From Arachis hypogaea (taxonomy: Eukaryota; Streptophyta; Magnoliopsida; Fabales; Fabaceae), in assembly GCF_003086295.3 (NCBI RefSeq), contig NC_092039.1:97360561-97424560 (forward strand): a DNA stretch of 64,000 nt, read 5' to 3'. Below, piece after piece: positions 44,899 through 53,957 of the stretch (position 1 is the first letter of the stretch; every line of letters begins with the position of its first letter). The notes below the pieces were generated by a model. The model searched no databases and was not told the origin of the DNA. It saw only the letters and a list, made by a program, of their open reading frames with translations. A program made the translations under genes and the position numbers.

Positions 44899-47223
44899 AT
44901 GAGCAGGAACAGGGAAAAAGGAACTCTTGTTGAAGTTGATCCAGAACCTGAAAGGACTCTGAAGAGAAAATTAAGAGAAGCTAAATTACAACAATCCAGA
45001 AACAACCTTTCAGAAATTTTCGAACAGGAGAAGGACATGGCAGCCGAAAATAATAATAATAATGCAAGGAGAATGCTTGGTGACTTCACAAAGCCAACGT
45101 CCAAGTTTGATGGAAGAAGCATCTCCATTCCTGCCATTGGAGCCAATAACTTTGAGCTTAAGCCTCAACTAGTTGCTTTAATGCAACAAAACTGCAAGTT
45201 TTATGGACTTCCATCTGAAGATCCTTATCAGTTTTTAACTGAATTCTTACAGATCTGTGAGACTGTAAAGACTAATGGAGTTGATCCTGAAGTCTACAGA
45301 CTCATGCTTTTCCCTTTTGCTGTAAGAGACAGAGCTAGAATATGGTTGGATTCACAACCTAAAGATAGCCTGGACTCCTGGGATAAGCTGGTCACTGCCT
45401 TCTTGGATAAATTCTTTCCTCCTCAAAAGCTGAGCAAGCTGAGAGTGGATGTTCAAACCTTCAAACAAAAAGATGGTGAATCCCTCTATGAAGCTTGGGA
45501 AAGATACAAGCAGCTGACCAAAAGATGTCCATCTGATATGTTTTCAGAATGGACCCTATTAGATATATTCTATTATGGTCTCTCTGAATTTTCGAAAATG
45601 TCATTGGACCATTCTGCAGGTGGATCTATTCACCTGAAGAAAACGCCTGAAGAGGCTCAAGAACTCATTGACATGGTTGCAAACAACCAGTTCATGTACA
45701 CCTCTGAGAGGAATTCCGTGAATAATGGGGTACCTCAGAAGAAAGGAGTTCTTGAAATTGATGCTCTGAATGCCATATTGGCTCAGAACAAAATGTTGAC
45801 TCAACAGGTCAACATAATCTCTCAAAATCTGAATGGATTGCAACATGCATCCAACAGTACTAGAGAGGCAGCTTCTGAAGAAGCTTATGATCCTGAGAAC
45901 CCTGCCATGGCAGAGGTAAATTACATGGGTGAACCATATGGAAACACCTACAACCCATCATGGAGAAATCATCCAAATTTCTCCTGGAAGGATCAACAAA
46001 AGCCTCAACAAGGCTTTAACAATGGTGGACGCAATAGGCTGGGCAATAGCAAGCCATATCCATCATCTTCTTAGCAACAAACAGAGAACTCTGAACAAAA
46101 CACTTCTAATTTAGCCAATATAGTCTCTGATATGTCAAAGGCCACCTTCAGTTTCATGAATGAAACAAGATCCTCCATCAGAAATTTGGAGGCACAAGTA
46201 GGCCAGCTGAGTAAGAAAGTCATTGAAACTCCTCCCAGTATTCTCCCAAGCAATACAGAAGAGAATCCAAAAGGAGAGTGCAAGGCCATTGATGTGATCA
46301 ATGTGGCCGAATGTACTAGGGAGGAGGAGGACGAAAATCCTAGTGAGGAAGACCTCCTGGGACGTCCTTCAAGCAAGAAGGAGTTTCCTATTAAGGACCT
46401 TGAGGAATCTGAGGCTCATCTAGAGACCATAGAGATTCCATTAAATCTCCTTCTGCCATTCATGAGCTCTGAAGAATATTCATCCTCTGAAGAGGATGAA
46501 GATGTGACTGGAGAGCAAGTTGCTCAATACTTAGGAGCTATCATGAAGCTGAATGCCAAGCTGTTTGGTAACGAGACTTGGGAAAGTGAACCTCCCTTGC
46601 TCATTAGTGAACTAGATACCTGGATTTAGAAAACTCTACCTCAAAAGAAACAAGATCCTGGCAAGTTCTTAATACCTTGCACCATAGGCACCATGAGCTT
46701 TGAAAAAGCTCTATGTGATCTGGGGTCAGGGATAAATCTTATGCCACTCTCTGTAATGGAGAAGCTAGGGATCATTGAGGTACAACCTCCCTTGTTCTCA
46801 TTACAATTGGCAGACAAATCCATGAGACAAGCTTATGGAATAGTAGAGGAAGTGCTAGTAAAGGTTGAAGGCCTTTACATCCCTACTGATTTCATAATCC
46901 TAGACACTAGGAAAGAAGATGATGAATGCATCATCCTAGGAAGACCTTTCCTAGCCACAGCAGGAGCTGTGATAGATGTCAACAGAGGTGAATTAGTCCT
47001 TCAATTGAATGGGGACTACCTTGTGTTTCATGCACATGGCCATCCCTCTGTGACAAAAGAGAGTAAGCATGAAGAGCTTCTCTCAGTTCAGAGTCAAGAA
47101 GAGCCCACACAGTCAAACTCTAAGTTTGGTGTTGTGAGGCCACAACCAAACTCTAAGTTTGGTGTTCAAACCCCATATCCAAACTCTAAGTTTGGTGTTG
47201 GGACCACACCAACATTGACCTGA
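44899..47223 (+). pseudogene. Gag-protease of A5, two amber stops
   Basis: Start ATG 44899 (MSRNREKGTLVE). Same length and frame as the intact A6 protein but for TAG at codon 392 (46072-46074) and codon 577 (46627-46629). Gag domain about residues 80-215 (FPFAVRDRARIWLDSQP, PPQKLSKLRVDVQTF); heptad-rich segments near 285-315 and 405-445; protease with ALCDLGSGINLMPLSV and IILGRPFLATAGAVIDV. The C-terminus has three SKFGV repeats encoded by the AAGTTTGGTGT box. The first stop is followed by CAA, a context known for leaky readthrough in some plant viruses, but A6 has glutamine there, so I take it as a mutation. Confidence 0.9.
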
Positions 47224-47249
47224 TCACCTTGTGGCTCCATGAGAGCCAC

Positions 47250-47296
47250 TGTCAAGCTATTGACATTAAAGAAGCGCTTGTTGGGAGGTAACCCAA
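47250..47296 (+). promoter_or_regulatory. Conserved post-stop double hairpin of A5
   Basis: TGTCA-AGCTAT-TGACA, TTAAAGAAGCGCTTG, TTGGG-AGGTAA-CCCAA, preceded by GTGGCTC-CATGA-GAGCCAC (47231-47249). Starts within ten bases of the stop codon. Confidence 0.65.
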
Positions 47297-47447
47297 TTTT
47301 ATTTATCTAATTTTATTTTATTTTGTTTCTTTGTTATTTTTGTGTTTAATTAGGTACATGATCATGAGGAGTCATGAAAAAATCAAAAAAATTAAAACAG
47401 AGTCAAAAACAGAAGAAAAATATTCTTCACCCTAGAGGACGCACGGG

Positions 47448-47695
47448 CTGGCGTTCAACGCCCAGAAGGTGCATCTGGCCGGCGTTCAACGCCAGAACAG
47501 AGCACCATTCTGGCGTTGAACGCCAGAAACAAGCAACATTCTGGCGCTGAACGCCAGGAATGTGCCCAGAGAGGAAAAACTGGCGCTGAACGCCAGTAAC
47601 AAGCATCAAACTGGCGTTCAACGCCAGAAACATGCATTACATGGGCATTGAACGCCCAGAACGTGCACCAATGGGTGTTTAAACACCAGAATGGT
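47448..47695 (+). repeat. GGCGTTCAACGCC near-palindrome cluster of A5
   Basis: Eight copies at about 30-bp spacing, each C(T)GGCG(T/C)T-n-AACGCCAG with arms of 7-8 bp around one to three central bases. Lies between the post-stop hairpins and ORF2. Confidence 0.85.
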
Positions 47696-48014
47696 GTGCA
47701 AAGGCAATTTACATGCCTATTTGGTGCAGGGATAGAATTCTTTGACACCTCAGGACCTGTGGACCCCACAGGATCATCTCAGGATCTGTGGACCTCACAG
47801 GATCCCCACCTACCTCGCCCTCTCTCTTTCCATTCATGGTCATTCCTTCTATTTTTCATTCACCACCTACATCTATCCACTCTTCCCCATACACCCCACC
47901 TACCTTTACAATTCAACTTCTCTTTCCCACCCAATCCCACCCATATAGCCGAATCCATCTCCCCTCACTCACCACCATTTTCTTCTTCTTCTTCTTCCTC
48001 TCTTCTTTCTTCTC

Positions 48015-48049
48015 TTGCTCGAGGGCGAGCAATATTTTAAGTTTGGTGT
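48015..48049 (+). promoter_or_regulatory. Internal hairpin plus AAGTTTGGTGT box upstream of ORF2 (A5)
   Basis: TTGCTCG-AGGG-CGAGCAA at 48015-48032, then TATTTTAAGTTTGGTGT at 48033-48049. It follows a pyrimidine tract (47975-48014). It is a second copy of the PPT-region arrangement. Confidence 0.6.
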
Positions 48050-48087
48050 GGTAAAAGCATAGCTTTTTTGCTTTTCCATTACCATTA

Positions 48088-48385
48088 ATGGCACCTAAGG
48101 CCAGAGAAACCTCAAAGGGAAGACAAAAGCTTCCACCTCTGAGTCTTGGGAGATGGAAAGACAAATATAAGCCGTCATAGCTCAGTGGTAGAACATTTGA
48201 ATGCAAATCCAAGAAATCCCTGAGATACCTCAGGGAATAAATGGTCCTCCACACAACTATTGGGAGCAACTATGGATAGGAGTACCAAAATCACTAGGAA
48301 TCATTCAACAGAAGCAAGGAAGAGACATAGAGGAGCTCAAAAAGCACCATTGGACCTTCAAGAAGGCGCCACCCTCACTCAGGTG
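48088..48385 (+). pseudogene. ORF2 remnant of A5, internally deleted
   Basis: Start ATG 48088 (MAPKARETSKGRQK) matches the A6 ORF2 N-terminus for about 25 codons. Then about 0.8 kb of the gene is missing, and from about 48209 the sequence matches the C-terminal part (IPQGINGPPHNYWEQL, QKQGRDIEELK). The junction carries the tRNA-Cys-like piece at 48171-48215 and a stop. Non-functional. Confidence 0.8.
48171..48215 (+). other. tRNA-Cys(GCA) 5'-half-like sequence
   Basis: CATAGCTCAGTGGTAGA, then ACATTTGAATGCAAATC: D-arm and anticodon-arm of plant tRNA-Cys with about four mismatches to the sequence I remember, anticodon GCA kept. The T-arm and 3' half are absent, so it is not a tRNA gene. It sits exactly at the ORF2 deletion junction. 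Confidence 0.65.
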
Positions 48386-49441
48386 GATTCATTCCTTGCT
48401 CTTATTTCTTTCTGTTTTCGGTTTTTAATATTGTGTTTATCTATGTTTTGTGTCTTTACTTCATGATCATTAGTGTGTAACCATGCCTTAAAGCTATGAA
48501 TAAAATCCATTAGTCCTTCACCTCTCTTAAATGAAAAATGTTTTAATTCAAAAGAACAAGAAGTACATGAATTTTCGAATTCATCCTTGAATTTAATTTA
48601 ATTATATTGATGTGGTGACAATACTTTTTGTTTTCTGAATGAATGCTTAAACAGTGCATATTTTTGATCTTGTTGTTAATGAGTGTTAAAATTGTTGGCT
48701 CTTGAAAGAATGATGAACAAAGAGAAATGTTATTGAGGATCTGAAAAATTATGAAATTGATTCTTGAAGCAAGAAAAAGCAGTGAAAAAGCAAAAGCTTG
48801 TGAAAAAAAAATGGCGAAAAAAATAGAAAGAAAAAGAAAAAAAAAAGAAAAAGCAAGCAGAAAAAGCCAATAGCCCTTAAAACCAAAAGGCAAGGGTAGC
48901 AAGGATCCAAGGCTTTGAGCATCAATGGATAGGAGGGCCCAAGGAAGTTAAATCCAGGCCTAAGCGGCTAAATCAAGCTGTCCCTAACCATGTGCTTGTG
49001 TCATGAAGGTCCAAGTGAAAAGCTTGAGACTGAGTGGTTAAAGTCGTGATCCAAAAGAGTGTGCTTAAGAGCTCTGGACACCACTAACTAGGGACTTTAG
49101 CAAAGCTGAGTCACAATCTGAAAAGGTTCACCCAGTTATGTGTCTGTGGCATTTGTGTATCCGGTGGTAATACTGGAAGACAAAGTGCTTAGGGCCACGG
49201 CCAAGACTCATAAGTAGCTGTGTTCAAGAATCAACATGCTTAACTAGGAAAGTCAATAACACTATCCGAAATTCTAAGTTCCTAGAGAAGCCAATCACTC
49301 TAAACTTCAAAGGAAAAAGTGAGATGCCAAAACTGTTCAGAAGCAAAAAGCTACAAGTCCCACTCATCTAATTAAATTAATATTCATTGATATTCTGGAA
49401 TTTATAGTATATTCTCTTCTTTTATCCTATTTGATTTTCAG
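48386..49441 (+). other. Noncoding tail of A5
   Basis: Homologous to 58440-59465. Purine-rich at 48770-48880. No gene seen. Confidence 0.7.
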
Positions 49442-49478
49442 TTGCTTGGGGACAAGCAACAATTTAAGTTTGGTGTTG
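49442..49478 (+). promoter_or_regulatory. PPT-region hairpin and box of A5
   Basis: TTGCTTG-GGGA-CAAGCAA (49442-49459), CAATTTAAGTTTGGTGTTG, then the LTR at 49479. Confidence 0.65.
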
Positions 49479-50551
49479 TGATGAGCGGATAATTTATACG
49501 CTTTTTGGCATTGTTTTTATATAGTTTTTAGTAAGTTTAAGCTACTTTTAGGGATGTTTTCACTAGTTTTTATGTTAAATTCACATTTCTGGACTTTACT
49601 ATGAGTTTGTGTGTTTTTCTGTGATTTCAGGTAAATTCTGACTGAAATTGAGGGATTTGAGCAAAACTCTGAAGAAGGCTGACAAAAGGACTGCTGATGC
49701 TGTTGGAATCTGACCTCCCTGCACTCGAAATGGATTTTCTGGAGCTACAGAACTCCAATTGGCGCGCTCTCAACGTCTTTGGAAAGTAGACATCCAGGGC
49801 TTTCCAGCAATATATAATAGTCCATACTTTATTCGAAGATTGACGACGTAACTTGGCGTTGAACGCCAAGTACAAGCTGCTGTCTAGAGTTAAACGCCAG
49901 AAAAACGTCATGATCCGGAGTTTAACGCCCAAAACACGTCATAACTCGGAGTTCAACTCCAAGAGAAGCCTCAGCTCGTGGATTGATCAAGCTCAGCCCA
50001 AACATACACCAAGTGGGCCCCGGAAGTGAATTTATGCATCAATTACTTACTCATGTAAACCCTAGAAGCTAGTTTATTATAAATAGAACATTTATCTATT
50101 GTATTAGACATCTTTTGACACTTTGAATCTATTGATCATTCGGTCACTTGATCATGGAGGGGGCTGGCCATTCGGCCATGCCTGAATCCTTTACTTATGT
50201 ATTTTCAACGGTGGAGTTTCTGCACACCATAGATTAAGGGTGTGGAGCTCTGCTGTACCTCAAGTATTAATGCAATTCTATTGTCTTTTATTCAATTCTC
50301 TCTTATTCTTATTCCAAGATATTCATTTGTACCCAAGAACATGATGAATGTGATGATAAGTAACCCTCATTATCATTCTCACTTATGAACGCACGTGATT
50401 GACAACCACTTCCGTTCTACATGCAACAGAGCTTGAATGTGTATCTCTTAGATTCTCCAACAGAATCTTCGTGGTATAAGTTAGATAGATGGAGGCATTC
50501 ATGAGGATCCGGAAAGTCTAAACCTTGTCTGTGGTATTCCGAGTAGGACTC
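49479..50551 (+). repeat. 3' LTR of A5, first part
   Basis: LTR start to the A6 insertion point; last five bases GACTC are the A6 target copy. Continues at 61345. Confidence 0.93.
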
Positions 50552-52388
50552 TGATGAGCGGATAATTTATACGCTTTTTGGCATTGTTTTTATATAGTTT
50601 TTAGTAAGTTTGAGCTACTTTTAGGGATGTTTTCATTAGTTTTTATGTTAAATTCACATTTCTGGACTTTACTATGAGTTTGTGTGTTTTTCTGTGATTT
50701 CAGGTAAATTCTGACTGAAATTGAGGGATTTGAGCAAAACTCTGAAGAAGGCTGACAAAAGGACTGCTGATGCTGTTGGATTCTGACCTCCCTGCACTCG
50801 AAATGGATTTTCTGGAGCTACAGAACTCCAATTGGCGCGCTCTCAACGGCGTTGGAAAGTAGACATCCAGGGCTTTCCAGCAATATATAATAGTCCATAC
50901 TTTATTCGAAGAATGATGACGTAACTTGGCGTTAAACGCCAAGTACACGCTGCTGTCTGGAGTAAAACGCCAGAAAAACGTCATGATCCGGAGTTGAACG
51001 CCCAAAACACGTCATAACCTGGAGTTTGACGCCAAGATATGCCTTAGCACGTGAATTCATCAAGCTCAGCCCAAGCACACACCAAGTGGGCCCCGGAAGT
51101 GGATTTATGCATCAATTACTTACTCATGTAAACCCTAGTAGCTAGTCTAGTATATATAGGACATTTATCTATTGTATTAGACATCTTTGATCTCATCTTT
51201 GATCTCATCTTTGGTCTCAGTTTTGTTCTATTCTTCATCTTAGGGGATCATTGATCACGTTAGAGAGGGCTGGCCATTCGGCCATGCCTGAACTCTTTGC
51301 TTATGTATTTTCAACGGTGGAGTTTCTGCACACCATAGATTAAGGGTGTGGAGCTCTGCTGTACCTCAAGTATTAATGCAATTCTATCTTCTTTTATTCA
51401 AATCTCTCTTATTCTTATTCCAAGATATTCATTCGTACCCAAGAACATGATGAATGTGATGAGTCAGATTACCCTCATTATCATTCTCACTTATGAATGC
51501 GCGTGATTGACAACCATGTCCGTTCTACATGCAACAGAGCTTGAATGCGTATCTCTTAGATTCCCCAACAGAATCTTCGTGGTATAAGTTAGATAGTTGG
51601 CGGCATTCATCTAGATCCGGAAAGTCCAACCTTGTCTGTGGTGTTCCGAGTAGGATCCTGGGAGTCCGGAAAGTCCAACCTTGTCTGTGGTGTTCCGAGT
51701 AGGATTCCGATCATGAATGACCGTGACGTGCTTCAAACTTTAACCTGCTGGGCGTTGGTGACAGACGCAAAAGAGGGATTCTATTCCAGTAGGAGCGGGA
51801 ACCAACCGGTGATTAGCCGTACTGTGACAGAGTGCGTTAGCATAGTTTTCACTGCGAGGATGGGATGTAGCTATCAGCCATGGGTGATGCCTCCAGACTG
51901 GTTAGCTGTGCGAGTGACAGCCGCACAGGTTATTTCCCCGTGAGGAATGAAAGTAGCCACAGTTGATGGTGAACCCCTATACAAAGCTTGCCATGGAAAG
52001 GAGTAAGAAGGATTGAGTAGAAGGAGTAGGAGAGCAGGCGTCCAAGAGCTCTACAGCATCTCCATCCGCTTATCTGAAATTCCCACCTTTGAATCTGCAT
52101 AAGTGTTCTATCCCTTTTATTATTTATTTCTTTTTATTATTCCTATCCTCAAACCCATAAATAATGTTTAATTTGCCTGACTGAGATTTACAAGGTGACC
52201 ATAGCTTGCTTCATACCAACAATCTCTGTGGATTCGACCCTTACTCACGTAAGGTTATTACTTGGACGACCCAGTACACTTGCTGGTTAGTTGAACGAGA
52301 TTGTGAAGAAAATAAACAATGCCCTCAGAGTATACATCTTTTATAAATCCAATTACAAGAAAAAAGGGAATCACAATTTCGTCCACCA
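50552..52388 (+). repeat. 5' LTR of A6
   Basis: TGATGAGCGGATAATTTATA to TTTCGTCCACCA. Differs from the A5 LTR by a repeated TTTGATCTCATC (51186-51222), a tandem duplication of about 45 bp (51614-51705) and an extra block at 51790-51950. Confidence 0.95.
50917..51158 (+). promoter_or_regulatory. Putative U3 promoter of the A6 LTR
   Basis: TGACGT at 50917-50922, ACGTCA at 50978-50983 and 51009-51014, TGACG at 51027-51031, interleaved with GGCGTTAAACGCC words. TATA box TATATATA at about 51150-51158. TGACG words are bZIP (as-1-type) sites in plants. Assignment is by sequence only. Confidence 0.5.
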
Positions 52389-52394
52389 AGTTTT

Positions 52395-52413
52395 TGGCGC
52401 CGTTGCCGGGGAT
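52395..52413 (+). promoter_or_regulatory. Primer binding site, tRNA-Asp(GTC), of A6
   Basis: TGGCGCCGTTGCCGGGGAT, identical to that of A5, six bases after the LTR. Confidence 0.92.
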
Positions 52414-53957
52414 TGTTCGAGTATGGACAACTGACGGTTCATCTTGTTGCTCAGATTAGGTAATTTTCTTTTCAAAAATCTTTTTCAAAATTTTTCTTTT
52501 ATTTTTCGTTTTTCCAGAAATGTTTTTCGAAAAAAATCAATAAAAATACAAAAAAATTAGAAAATCATAAAAATCAAAAATATTTTGTGTTTCTTGTTTG
52601 AGTCTTGTGTTAATTTTTAAGTTTGGTGTCAAGTGCATGCTTTTAAAATTTTTCTTGCATTGTTTTCGAAAATTCATGCATTCATAGTGTTCTTCATGAT
52701 CTTCAAGTTGTTCTTGACAAGTCCTCTTGTTTGATCTTGATGATTTCTTGTTTTGTGTCTTTTGTTGTTTTTCATGTGCATTTTTGCATTCATAATTTTC
52801 ATGCATTAAAGATTTCTAAGTTTGGTGTCTTGCATGTTTTCTTTGCATCAAAAATTTTTCAAAATTATGTTCTTGATGTTCATCATGATCTTCATAGTGT
52901 TCTTGGTGTTCATCTTGACATTCATAGCATTCTTGCATGCATCTTGTGTCTTGATCCAAAATTTTCATGTTTTGGGTCATTTTTGTGTTTTTCATTCAAA
53001 ATTTAAAAATCAAAAATATCTTTTCCTTATTTTCCTCTAAAATTTCGAAATTTTGGGTTGACTTGGTCAAAAATTTTTAAAAAATTAGTTGTTTCTTACA
53101 AGTCAAGTCAAAATTTCAATTTTAAAAATCTTATCTTTTCAAAATCTTTTTCAAAAATCATATCTTTTTCATTTTTTTTCAGCATTTTCGAAAATTTCAA
53201 AAATATTTTTCAAAATATTTTCAAAATCTTTTTCTTATCTTTTTATCAAATTTTCGAAAATTAGCTAACAATTAATGTGATTGGTTCAAAAATTTGAAGT
53301 TTGTTACTTTCTTGTTAAGAAAGGTTCAATCTTTAAATTCTAGAATCTTATCTTGTAGTTTCTTGTTAGTTAAGTAATTTTTAAAATTAAATCTTTTTTT
53401 TTCAAATATCTTTTTCAAATATATCTTTTTATCTTTTATCTTATCTTTTTCAAAAATTTTATCTTTTTTCAAAATTTGATTTCAAAATATCTTATCTAAC
53501 CCCCTATCTTCTTATCTTTTTCAAAATTTGATTTCAAATCTTTTTCAATCAACTAACTAACTTGTTGTTTGTTTCTTATCTTTTTCAAAACCACCTAACT
53601 ACTTTTCCCTCTCTAATTTTCGAAAATTCTCCCTCTCTTTTTCAAAAATTCTTTTTGTTTTAAATTTTAATTTTAATTATATTTTATCTATAATTTTCGA
53701 AAATCACTAACTCCTTTCCTAAAATTATTTTCGAATTCTTCTCTCTCTTCTCTTATCTTCTTCTATTTAATTATTTAATTACTAACACTTCTCTTCACCT
53801 CTCTTCACTCATATCCTAACATCTCATCTCACATCTCTGCCATCCTCACAGTTGTGTTTCTTTTCCACTCTTCTTCTACCCCTTTCTTCTTCTACTAACA
53901 TAAGGGAATCTCTATACTAGATTCTTTTTTTTCTTTTCTTGTTTTCTTCTCTCTCTT
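52414..53957 (+). other. U-rich leader of A6
   Basis: 1.5 kb, T-rich with ATCTTTTTCAAAAT repeats and two TAAGTTTGGTGT boxes (52618-52629, 52817-52828). AG|GTAATTTT at 52458-52467 is a possible 5' splice site. The pyrimidine tract before ATGAGCAG|G at 53958-53965 is a possible acceptor. Confidence 0.65.

Noticed and set aside
46072..46077. TAG-CAA as a programmed readthrough site in A5 gag-protease
   Set aside because: The intact relative A6 has a sense codon here, and a second TAG follows 185 codons later; a simple C-to-T mutation is more likely.
47448..47695. Regularly spaced repeats resembling a CRISPR array
   Set aside because: Plant nuclear retrotransposon context; spacers are not unique inserts of constant length, and no cas genes are present.
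51632..51943. 103-codon open frame in the A6 LTR (also 60583-60894)
   Set aside because: Lies wholly within the LTR over the tandem duplication; present twice only because the LTR is, and absent from A5.
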